Part shown: piece by piece, positions 55,297-64,000 of the stretch | Layout: each line of letters starts with the position of its first letter | Numbering within the stretch: the first letter of the stretch is position 1 | From: Trametes villosa | Taxonomy: Eukaryota; Basidiomycota; Agaricomycetes; Polyporales; Polyporaceae | Assembly (NCBI GenBank): GCA_002964805.2 | Contig: PUDQ02000014.1 | Span: 496,001-560,000, forward strand | DNA length: 64,000 nucleotides | Direction: 5' to 3' | Translations under genes and position numbers: made by a program | Notes under the pieces: model-generated | Told to the model about the DNA's origin: nothing | Database searches by the model: none | What the model saw: the letters and a program-made list of their open reading frames with translations, nothing else

Positions 55297-55413
55297 CCGT
55301 CGTTGCAACGGCCACCTTGCTCGTTGTCGTTGCACTCACTGCTCACTGGGTCACCCGTCTGGAGGTGGCAACTCTGCCCCTCCCTCTCGTCAGATATTCT
55401 GCGTGGTCCGAGA
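55297..55413 (+). repeat. 117-bp direct repeat, right copy
   Basis: Identical to 49399-49515. Directly to its right is the truncated P450 gene. Confidence 0.95.
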
Positions 55414-56153
55414 TCTGAATGCTTACTTCAAAATTCTCGGTCTTCCGTTGCTTGTGCGGATGCGCACTGATCAGTTCTTGAATACATAGACAGCAAAAGC
55501 GCTACGGCGTACTCATGGACACCCTCGTAAAACCTCTCGGGCGAAGCCAAGAAGCGCCGCAGCATCTTGCACGCCTGCACATCCAGAAGCCCGCCCCACA
55601 CGTTCGCGACCGCGTTCGCGTTCAGCGCGGCATAGAGGACGCGGCGCGAGCGCTTGAGGCGCTCCCCGTACTAGTACTGGAAGCCGACGTTGTGTTGCCG
55701 GCCGAGGAGCTCGGCCATGGGCCAGCGCGGCTTGCACGAGAAGTGCGCGCTGCGTTTGTCGAGCAGGTCGAGCGCGGCGGAGGCGGTGTTGAGGACGACG
55801 ATGGGGCGGCCGTAGGAGTGCACGGTTATGAGGGGCCCTGAGATGGAGGTGCGTTTAGCTGCGACTGGGAGGAGCAAGGGTGGGAGGGGGGGAGGGCTGT
55901 GCGTACCGAGCTCGCCTGCCCATTTTGCATACTGCTTCCAAGTTTGGCTGTATAGCTTCGTGGAAGAGGGCGCTGAAAACCGTAGTGTCGATAAGTCAGC
56001 CAGTCGTCGGATGAGAGGTACGATGCGCGACGTACTCGGCGGAAGGCGACGCCGACGTCCGTGGTTCACGTAGTGCAGATCAAGAAATGCGACTGCGACA
56101 AGACACAGCAGTATGCCCAGCCGCGGGGGAAACTCGGATAGGTCGAGGTACAT
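55414..56153 (-). pseudogene. Cytochrome P450 relic 2, truncated by the YR element
   Basis: The N-terminal third of a CYP gene is present: a membrane anchor (PRLGILLCLVAVAFLDLHYV), then KLYSQTWKQYAKWAGE, an intron, and GPLITVHSYGRPIVVLNTAS, LDLLDKRSAHFSCKPRWPMA and ELLGRQHNVGFQ. A TAG follows, then YGERLKRSRRVLYAALNANA and MLRRFLASPERFYEGVHEYA. Coding stops near 55440, next to the direct repeat of the YR element. The I-helix, K-helix and heme-binding parts are absent, and I did not find them on the far side of the insertion. The anchor implies an endoplasmic-reticulum enzyme before it broke. Confidence 0.82.
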
Positions 56154-56886
56154 TCCTCTGTCTGGTACCGGGGTATGCGAGGCGAGGTGAGCGGCCCCTT
56201 GGTAGACGCGAGTCGGCCGCTGCAGTGACCTGATGGGCCGGGTAGCAAAGCTCCCGCTACCCGAGATCGTACAGACGGCTTCGCGACTTCTCTACCGGGC
56301 TCGCTCCCGAGCGACATCTGGGGTGCGTTCATCTTGGGGCGCTCATTGTAATCCCTCTGGGCACAAGAATTGCTCGTGATACCGGTCAGGATTCATCGAT
56401 GCATCGCGCGGTGTCGGCGGTCCTGCTTCTCACACAGAACTTCGCTGGGAATGTCCGAGGAACGGTCGGACCATGATGTGGCAAAGAAGTACTGTTACTG
56501 CGCGGGAGCTATCCCAGCGCAGCGCCCGACGGAGAAGGAGTATGACGCGGACGCCGTAGACAGGTTTGGTGCGCGAGTGGCTTCGGGCGGTAGAAGGGTG
56601 TCCAAGGTTGAATACCGGCTTGACAAGGAAGTTCATGAACGTGAAAGGTATTCCCGCCGAGCGAAGTCGTGTGCGCCACGAAGACAGCGTCGGAAGTCGG
56701 CCCTAGATAAGTTCAGGGTAACGGTATCGATTCGTATTCATGCTAGATATCCCGGGATAATGTGACCAATCACCAATCTCTTCCCTTCAGCCAACGGCAA
56801 AGAGCCGCATTCAGTCCATCTGCATATTTGAGGTGCGGCCGGTGCGGTTACGCGGCATCGTAGAGGCGGTTCCACCCTCTCCGCCA
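56154..56886. other. No gene recognised
   Basis: Holds the promoter side of P450 relic 2 and the 3' flank of the epoxide hydrolase. A 131-codon plus-strand frame (56370-56765) has no motif. Confidence 0.4.
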
Positions 56887-58102
56887 TCACCACCCGCGGC
56901 TTTCCAGCCAGCGCCGCAAGAAACCGTTCACCTCGTCCGGGCGCTCGAGGTGAGGCCAGTGTCCGCTGTCGACCTCGACATACTCGACGTCCGACGCGTA
57001 CTTCGGCATGGTCGCCCTCGTCCGTTGGGGTGTGCACAGGCCGTCTTTGAGCGCCATGATCTGGAAGCATGGGGCCGTGAGCGTCCACGTCTGTTTCGGA
57101 ATCTCTGAGGTGGAGGGGATGAGCGAATGTTGGGATGAATAGGTAAGGATTTTGAGAGAGACGTGGAACGCACTTAGACTGTCTTCGATGTCGACGTCTT
57201 GAATCTGCGCGCGATACCAGTTGAGGGAGGAGTTGACGCCGTTGGTAAGGATCTCATTGCGAAGTGCTGCATACTCCTGTCGTGGTGTTCTACATGAGCA
57301 CATCTGCGGTATCGTATAAAGCCAAGTTTACTCACTTCGTCGTCGAGATATGACGGGCGTCCGAGCTGCAGGTCGCCTTCGATGCACTCTGCTGTCTTTC
57401 CCGGAAGTACCATGTATGTCAGCCAGTCGTCGGGCTTCTCGGGATATACGAGCTGTATGAAGCTGTCGACCTGCAATATGCATCAGATACCTGTGCGTTT
57501 GTGCGTGGAAGCGACTTACATGGTCGCGGACGACACGGTCAGCGTTTTCTTGGAGGAAGAACTCCCAGTACGAGTAGCCTTCGTAGCCAAGAAGGGCCTT
57601 CGTGTGCGCCATGGCCGCTTTGAGGTCGAAATGCGCAGTTATGGGCTCCATGAAGCAGAGCCCGACCCAGACGTACGCGAGGAAGGCTTGCGGGTACAGT
57701 AGGGAGAGGCGGGAGAGGAGTACCGAGCCCCTACATATACTGTCATTAAGCAAGTTCAACTTCGCAGTTGGATGCAGAATCTCACCAGTCGTGCGCGACT
57801 CCGATGACCCTCTCAACCCCTTCAGCGGCGAGGATGTCTATGATGTCGCGCGCCATCGCGTTCAGCCGGAACGCTTGGGGATCGAGCGGCTTATCGGTAC
57901 CCCCTGCTCCAAGCAGGTCCGGCGCGAGAATCCCATACCCAAGTTCCTGGAAGTATGGGAGTTGCTTGTGCCAGTCTGAGGAGGACGATGGGAAGCCGTG
58001 CAGGAAGAGTAGTGTCGGCTTGCCGTCGGCCGGGGCTGCCCAGCGGTAACGGTAGGTAAGACCGCGTTTGACGACAAGCTCTTTGAAAGTGGTTGCGTCC
58101 AT
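56887..58102 (-). CDS. Epoxide hydrolase 1 (alpha/beta-hydrolase fold, HDWG nucleophile)
   Basis: Soluble epoxide hydrolases open epoxides to diols through an Asp nucleophile. From ATG at 58102 (MDATTFKELVVKRGLTYRYR) the core shows LLFLHGFPSSSSDWHKQLPY (HGxP oxyanion hole) and APDLLGAGGTDKPLDPQAF. The nucleophile motif VAHDWGSVLL has Asp105 split from Gly by a 55-bp intron (57731-57785). The cap region contains GYEGYSYWEFFLQENAD, VDSFIQLVYPEKPDDWLTYM and GKTAECIEGDLQLGRPSYL. The charge-relay Asp lies in IMALKDGLC and the His in VDSGHWPHLERPDEV. About five exons splice cleanly. The methyltransferase is divergent to its right and the paralogue EH2 lies beyond that. Confidence 0.9.
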
Positions 58103-58759
58103 CGCAAGCCTGGCTACACAGATTACGCCGACGTTTCACGAAATACGAGGAGTGTACTGGAGGGATGGCGCATCAGGTGCGAGGAGGTGAGATGCCACTA
58201 TCGCTGAGTCTCTCACACGTCAGCGCAGCATAGTCAGGTGACAGCCCAACGTAGCCTAGACGGTTGTGCGCGGCATTGTGCGGGACAGGTCTCTCAAGGA
58301 TGGTGTTCGCGGACGATGATGCACATAGTGCGAGGTCGGCGAAGGAACGAGAGAGCTTCGCGACGCGCTCGTGCGACAAACCGCGTCTCGACGCGATGCG
58401 GTGTACGGGGTCCGGAGTACGGGGTCCGGAGTACGGGCAGCGCTGCCGCGGGGCCGCTAGCGCTTCATCTCGAGAAGCTTGCCTCTTACCTCGGCGACAG
58501 CCACGGGCCTCCATGGGCTGGGATCACGAAGACATGCCGCATACAAGAACGTCAGGCGACAGCATAGGCGCATGGTCCCGTGCGTTCTTATCTCAGAAGT
58601 TTGATATATCTCGAGGACCAATTGCGTCTCTTACAGATCTGTGCCCTCCCCGCTCGTCGCAGCGTTCTCTGGTACAACTCTACCATTCACAATACCCGGG
58701 TTTGCGAGGCGTAAGAATACCATATTCTCAAAGTCTTCAAGAAGCCGCACCTTGCGACC
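58103..58759. other. Shared promoter region between epoxide hydrolase 1 and methyltransferase
   Basis: The two genes diverge from this 657-bp gap, so they may be regulated together. A GTCCGGAGTACGGG duplication at 58410-58438 is the only repeat noted. No gene was recognised. Confidence 0.5.
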
Positions 58760-59995
58760 ATGGCCGCCAATACAGAGAACAAGGGCACATACGCGTTCCA
58801 AGTACGTCATCGTTCGTGTCAAAGCTGTTCGCTACGACCGTACTGATTGTCCTCCACAGCCCGCCCATCTGGTACCTGAGGAGACCGCACGGTAAATACA
58901 TCCAACTAACTTGCACAAACCATGTTTATTTAGGAACAGGCTTGACGAGCTTCATACCGGCATCACGGAGTTCCTCGGTGGCAACCTCTCCTTTGCGGAC
59001 TTGCAGGACTGCACGCCGACGCATATCCTCGAGATCGGGTGAGCTTTCTCCCTCCAATGGCATCCGTACTTGACTTAAGCCGTTCCTCAGGTCTGGGAGC
59101 GGCGCTTGGTAAGACTTAGACTTGTCGTGTAGGACTGTACTGAGCGTGAGACTAGGGCTATCCAAGCCGCGAAGACCTTCCCTCTGGCAACTGTTGTCGC
59201 TATCGACCAGAATCCCATCCCACCCCGGTGCGCATCCCGCCTGACCCAGCGTTTGGATACGGCTAATTGTCTATTTTTCCATACAGGCCCCTTCCGGAGA
59301 ATCTAGAGTTCAAAAAGGTGGACATAACCCAGCCGTTCCCCTTTGAAGACGAGGCATTCGACATCGTACATGCGCGCCTCGTCATTATGCACGTACGTGA
59401 GGTTATGTGCCACCCACGATGCACGTCTGACGTCGAACGAACCAGGTACCCGGAGGCGAAGACGTCCTCCGGCGCGCGATCCGACTCGTCAAGCCCGGCG
59501 GGTGGCTGCTCGTCGAGGACCCAGACGACCACAACATGCAAGACGGGGGGAAGCCCCTCGGCCCGGGCGTGCACGCGTTTCTGCAGGCGTGGCTCCGCAT
59601 CGTCCGCGCGCGCGGTGCCAATCCGTGCATCGGACGCGACCTCGAACGCATCCTGACGTCCTCCGGGGCGTTCGAGGAGGTGAACGTCCGCAAGGTCGTC
59701 ATACCCATCTCCGGGAAGAGCGACAGTACGTGATAGGAAGCTCTCCATGGCACCCTAATGCATGAATCCTGACTTGTGTGCCCGCGTATGCGATTTAGAC
59801 ATCGCGCTCAACAACCTTGGGGATACCTGGAAGGTCAACATCGTCCGTCTCGCGAAGGACCTCCCCCAGCGATTCGCGGCGGACGGCATCACCGATGAGG
59901 TTGCACGGCGACACCTCGAGGAGGTGCAGGATCCTGCACGGAGCCTTACTACAGACTTCTACTTCGCGTACGCGCGCAAACGTACGGTTTTGTAG
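58760..59995 (+). CDS. Class I SAM-dependent methyltransferase
   Basis: From ATG at 58760, short exons (58760-58801, 58860-58891, 58934-59038, 59091-59108, 59156-59227, 59287 onward) join to a complete methyltransferase. The SAM-binding motif I is ILEIGSGSGAWAIQAAKTFP. Its GSGSGA part comes from an 18-nt micro-exon. Next come VVAIDQNPIPPRPLPENLEF (acidic loop), ITQPFPFEDEAFDIVHARLV (motif II/III), RAIRLVKPGGWLLVEDPDDH and LNNLGDTWKVNIVRLAKDLP. The frame ends YARKRTVL at 59995. It would methylate a small molecule; O- or C-methylation cannot be told. A decayed copy of its second half lies at 45725-46230. It sits between two epoxide hydrolase paralogues. Confidence 0.9.
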
Positions 59996-60433
59996 GCATA
60001 CCGTCCGCTTGTCCGTGGAGAATATTGTAGGTGTACATAGAAGTAGTCTTGTAGTGTGTTCCGTGGCAATGCCAGCGCGATCGTTGCACACTGCTGCTTG
60101 AGCCTTGCAGTCTTCGCTTCCGAGAGATAATGAGTGTGTATATGTGTATGCACCACTATATTCGATGCAGCTCCTAACGTGAACATGGAGGCTACTGGAG
60201 CTCGAGCATATTGGGGAGACACAGAGCCTCAGTACTCAGTGCTTTGCTCCGTCTTAGCGTACTACTAACACAATGTATGGCGATAGTTACGTTGTAATCA
60301 GCAACTCTACTTACATAATACTAACGCTCTTACTAGCAGATCAATAGAGTACGTCCGGCGCTCGCAGCAGGTTGTCTTACCGCCACGACCAACGTTCTCC
60401 ATGGGCCCATTCACAACGACATCAACTCGTATT
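59996..60433. other. Convergent intergenic region
   Basis: Lies between the 3' ends of the methyltransferase and epoxide hydrolase paralogue 2. AT-richer than its surroundings. No gene was recognised. Confidence 0.5.
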
Positions 60434-61662
60434 CTACCACCCGCGCCGCTCCAGCCAGCTTCGCAACCCGGCGTTCACCTCCTCCGTGCGCTCGAGGTAC
60501 GCAAAGTGCCCGCTGTCGACCTCGAGGTACTCCACGTCCGTGCCGTACTGCGCCATGCGCGCGCGCGCGACCGCGGGCGTCCCGACGTAGTCTCGGAGCG
60601 CGATGACCATCAGGGTCGGCGAGCGCAACTTGCAGGTGTCCTCTGGGATGTCTGTGACAAGGCGTGTGAGTGAATGGCGAGCCCGGCGGGGATGTATGCT
60701 GACTGCGGCTGTCCTCTAGGTTCACATCCGTCGCCCAGGCTCTGTACCAGGTCAGGGTAGAGCCGATCCCGTTCTCGAGAATGGTGCCGCGGATGACATC
60801 GTATTCCTGCAACGAGAAGTACGTTGAGCGCCCTGAAAGAGCTCCTAATCAAACCCATACTGACCTCGTCGCTCAGGTAGGACGGCCGCCCGAGGAGAAG
60901 ATTGCCGTCGATGCACTCCGCCGTCTTGCCGCGCGTCGTGAAGTGAGTGAGCCAATCTTCCGGCGTATTCACGTAGATGAGCTGCATGAAGCTGTCGATC
61001 TGCATAGTAGACGGTCATTCACCATCGCCTCATCGCGTATGCAGACTCGGAGAGCCATCACGGAGACATACGTGGTCCTGGATGACCCGAGGTGCGTCCT
61101 CGCGCAGGAAGAACTGCCAGTACGCGAAGGCCTCGTGCCCAATTGTGTCCTTCATCTGCGCGAGCACCGCCTCGAGGTTGAACGGCGCGGTAACTGGAGG
61201 GGAAAACGTGATGGAAATGAACGAGTATCCGAGGAAAGCGTCCGGGTACAGCAGGGCGAGGCGGGACAGGAGGAACGTGCCCCTGCACACGGCACGCGTC
61301 AGCGTAGTCCAAGGATGAGATGCACGAGAGAGATTGAGCACGAACATTGAGTGGGCGACGGCGATTACCTTGGCGAGGGCTTCGGCGGCGAGAAGGTCCA
61401 TGACGTCGCGCGCCATCGCGTTCAACCGGAACGCCTGCGGGTCGAAGGGCTTGGAGGTTCCGCCCGCCCCGAGCAGGTCTGGCGCGAGGATGCCGTAGCC
61501 GAGCGGTTGGAAGTAGGCGACCTGCCGATGCCAGTTGTACGAGCTTGATGCGAAGCCGTGCAGGAAGAGCAGGGTGGGTTTTCCGGAGGCGGGAGGAGAC
61601 CAGTAGTAGCGGTAAGTGAGGCCGCGTTGGACGGTGAGCTTCTTGTATAGCGAAACATCCAT
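60434..61662 (-). CDS. Epoxide hydrolase paralogue 2 with Asp-to-Ser nucleophile change
   Basis: The gene mirrors epoxide hydrolase 1 in order and intron positions. It starts MDVSLYKKLTVQRGLTYRYY, with LFLHGFASSSYNWHRQVAYF (HGFA instead of HGFP) and APDLLGAGGTSKPFDPQAF. At residue 105 the codon is TCA (61348-61350), so the elbow reads VAHSMG across a 63-bp intron (61283-61345, donor GTTCGT) where copy 1 has VAHDWG. The charge-relay pair is kept, Asp in VIALRDYVGTP and His in VDSGHFAYLER. The cap keeps GKTAECIDGNLLLGRPSYL, but GYSYWEFF became EAFAYWQFF. No stop or frameshift was seen. It may be a Ser-dependent esterase or thioesterase rather than an epoxide hydrolase, or an inactive copy. Confidence 0.85.
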
Positions 61663-63674
61663 AGCGTGAAGTGCGGTATGTGGTGTTGCGAGGGAGAGGA
61701 TGGCTCGGCGCAGCCCCCGAGATTGCTGTCTTTGTCGAAAGGCTCCGCCGTGGAAAGGCTTTATATGTTCCTACGACAATAAAGCTTTGCCAACGTCGGG
61801 AACCCGTCATACCACAGCGGCGAATACAAGCAATCTGCCTATCGAGCCGGGCCACCGCGCAAGCCTCCTCTGCTTCGTAAGCTGAGCGGCTTGTACGTAC
61901 TCCGACACCGAATTCACTCACCGGACAAACACGAAGGGCGAGTACCCCGTCGATATCGCCGGCTCCTAGGCCGCGTGGTGCAGTTTCCGTGAGTATGTCG
62001 TCACGTCGCGTAGGATGCTCGCTGCACTACTTGCATCGGCGCTGGCTTGTACATGCGCTGCTCTAGAAGTATCAACGCTGAGACAAGGAAGGAACGTACC
62101 CTGTCGTGGGCCTCTTCGTTGCTCATGGAATGCCGCCGGCTACAACGCTCGAATGCCTAGCTAAAGCAGTTCCAACAAGTCAATGAACGATACTGCAGCA
62201 TCTAGGTCGTACCTGGGATGAGTTCTCTCTTTGAGTTTGAGCATTAAATGTCCAACACCCCCGCCGCTTACGCCTGCTAGCTTTGCAGCACTTCTTTCAT
62301 CCTCTCTGATTTGCGGCGACGACGGTGACGGCCTCGACAAAGTCGAGCATGTTGTCGACCCCGACCCTCTGTCGAGTGGGATTGTGCCCCCCCCCTCCCT
62401 TCCTCTCATTGAGCGGCTCAGAATACACAACTGTTTGAAGACTACGCATCAACCTCTGCGCCAAGGAGAAGGGGAGTACGCATCCGGTGATGAGCAGCTC
62501 TCGGGCCATCTGGCGAAGACAACACCTACCGAGTGATGATCCTCCAGCCCGGGTCTGCTCTGGGGCGGCGCGATACAGCCCTTCAACTTTCTCCCTACTA
62601 CAACGCTTCTTGCCACGCAGCTCCTGGTGGGAAATAGCTCATGCGCGGCCATGACGGAGTGAACGAGGGCGTTAGGAAATGCGAGGCTGAGCATTCAGGG
62701 GGTCGGGTAGAAGTCAGCGAGCAGCTGTAGGTATAAAGTGGAGAGCATGGTAAGCCAGAGGTATTCTTGCGTCCAGTGTATACTGAGAGCCGTAGAGGCC
62801 TTCCAGGGGATGCTCGAAGGTGGGGGGACCGTCGTCGCGAGCTGCAAGTCGACGTGCCACAAGATGGCCGGGGCGGGCGGCACGATCACATGACCGCGCT
62901 TCTCCCGCTCGCGCTTTGGCGCTCAAGGGAATTCAGACGCGCGGCCCTTTCGTGAGGTTGGATCTGTACCTTCACGAATGTGAGTGTACCATGCATGTTT
63001 CGGTGTGAAGGCTAGCTGAAAATTGTGTCTGCGCCCAGACAGTGCCGGGGGATGATCATGGAAGCGATGAGCCATTGACCCATTGTGCCTTGAGCTGCCG
63101 AGCAGGATGACGCGGCCCTCCGTCTGCTGCAGGTGTGTCTTGTTTGTGCAATGTAGATTCCTGCTGACCGGGAAATTTCATCTAGGCTCCCAGTGCAACG
63201 CCCTCATTGCGGGCTTACACGCGGCAGGATTCTCCAGGTCTCGGATATACGGCAGGCCATATCAGCGCTCGTCGCTCGGCGGCCTTGGTCTCTGTAATTG
63301 GTAGAAGAGCACTCATACCTCCATACCTAATCAGTGATCTGCGCCGAAGGATCAACAACACTGTACGGCATGCAACCGCGCTCAAGCATCCGCCAAGCCG
63401 CGTCTTGCGTATCGCGCAAGCTCTGGATCTCGGGACGATCCCTGTGCGAGTGTCTCTCGCGGCCCATCAACCTCCGCTCTCAGTCGGATGGGCATGGAAC
63501 AAAGTTGCGCGGCCTCCGGCATCCCAAGGAGCTTTCCCATATACTGCGCGGATTGACAGATCGGCACCGTTCTTAGTCAGGAAGCACGACAGCAGCGTCT
63601 GGTAAGTCCGCATGCTACTGTAGTTCCTTGTATTCCAAACCGAATCGTGCTCACGGACTGCGGTGCGCATACCG
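61663..63674. other. No confident gene
   Basis: A minus-strand frame at 62695-62889 (for example LATTVPPPSSIPWKASTALS) and another at 62161-62430 are open, but neither has a motif that I know. The right end is the promoter of the next gene. Confidence 0.35.
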
Positions 63675-63680
63675 TATATA
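63675..63680 (+). promoter_or_regulatory. TATA box of the edge gene
   Basis: CCGTATATAACTCG lies about 60 bp upstream of the ATG at 63737. Confidence 0.55.
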
Positions 63681-63736
63681 ACTCGCACCCAGTGTTTCCT
63701 CGGCGTCCTATCCTTCCTCGCTCAACTAGAATCCCT

Positions 63737-64000
63737 ATGGCACACAACCACCTGGCCACTCCCGACCCCGAGCTCGCGCTCATACTCGCGCAACTTCCGC
63801 CCGCCCCCGAGTCGTTCACGTCTGACCTAGTCGCCGCGAGGCATGGCTACGACGTCGGGTTCACGGAGGCTGTACGCAGCGCTCAGAAGCCGCACCTGCC
63901 TTCAGGTGCGTGACGTGGTGCACACGGAGAACGACTGTTATGCTCACGCCGGAACGTTTATAGAGAGTGCATATACGAAGCGAGACCACAAGGTCGCGGT
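63737..64000 (+). CDS. First exon of a hydrolase-like gene, cut by the window edge
   Basis: From ATG at 63737 the first exon encodes MAHNHLATPDPELALILAQL and continues through PPAPESFTSDLVAARHGYDV to a GT donor at 63906 (CTTCAG/GTGCGT). The pattern of a short helix with DPEL and LPP followed by a conserved Arg region resembles the N-terminal cap of fungal alpha/beta-hydrolase_3 esterases. The catalytic parts lie outside the window, so the family call is weak. A TATA box sits 60 bp upstream. Confidence 0.55.

Larger units (their letters stand above)
49399..55413 (-). mobile_element. YR retrotransposon (DIRS/Ngaro-like), about 6 kb
   Basis: A 117-bp sequence at 49399-49515 is repeated identically and in the same direction at 55297-55413. 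Between them, on the minus strand, lie a Gag-like gene, a reverse transcriptase/RNase H of DIRS type and a tyrosine recombinase. A tyrosine recombinase in place of a DDE integrase, with direct terminal repeats, defines YR retrotransposons of the Ngaro/PAT kind. The exact outer boundaries are not certain, because split repeats were not fully mapped. Apart from a 416-bp MITE in the polymerase gene, I found no lesion in the coding parts. A truncated P450 gene lies directly to the right. Confidence 0.85.

Noticed and set aside
49399..55413. The 117-bp direct repeats taken as LTRs of a Gypsy or Copia element
   Set aside because: The enclosed genes encode a tyrosine recombinase and a DIRS-type polymerase, not a DDE integrase, and the repeats lack TG...CA ends.
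56370..56765. 131-codon plus-strand frame between P450 relic 2 and epoxide hydrolase 1
   Set aside because: No recognisable motif or splice structure.

Overview
This window is nuclear DNA of a filamentous basidiomycete, most likely an agaricomycete. Three things point there. Genes are split by many short GT-AG introns (about 45-90 bp). The protein families are basidiomycete-typical (Plavaka and KDZ/CxC transposon proteins, a DUF6534-like membrane protein, secreted GMC oxidoreductase, S53 peptidase). The mobile DNA is a mixture of Ty3/Gypsy, tyrosine-recombinase (DIRS/Ngaro-like) and small inverted-repeat elements. Species was not determined.

The left third (1-18.3 kb) is a nest of mobile elements. 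A decayed Plavaka transposase (1.07-4.36 kb, minus) carries a 290-bp inverted-repeat element inside an exon. An old, broken Ty3/Gypsy element (5.7-7.46 kb and 14.1-15.96 kb, plus) is split by a very young Ty3/Gypsy chromovirus on the minus strand (7566-14092). The young element has 350-bp LTRs differing at one base, a 5-bp target duplication, a self-priming type primer site, a -1 frameshift heptamer between gag and pol, and two in-frame stops. A spliced CxC5/CxC6/KDZ-type gene follows (16.1-18.3 kb, minus).

From 18.3 to 28.7 kb the DNA is gene-poor. It holds remnants of an aldehyde dehydrogenase and an S53 peptidase, diverged tandem repeats, and one intact six-exon gene for a SAP-like, nuclear-type protein (24.87-26.90 kb, minus).

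From 28.7 kb to the right end lies a run of metabolic genes: UbiA-family prenyltransferase/cyclase, P450 remnant, aldo-keto reductase, alpha/beta hydrolase A, secreted GMC oxidoreductase, DUF6534-like membrane protein, methyltransferase remnant, alpha/beta hydrolase B, second P450 remnant, epoxide hydrolase, intact methyltransferase, an epoxide-hydrolase paralogue, and the first exon of a further hydrolase-like gene. The set looks like a secondary-metabolism or detoxification island, partly duplicated and partly eroded. It has been broken by a YR retrotransposon (49.4-55.4 kb), which itself carries a 416-bp MITE, and by a 1.4-kb inverted-repeat element at a splice site of the DUF6534-like gene.

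The most striking coding observation is the tandem epoxide-hydrolase pair. One copy keeps the nucleophile motif HDWG. In the other the same position reads HSMG, a serine-hydrolase nucleophile elbow. Family assignments come from motifs recognised by eye; no database search was run.
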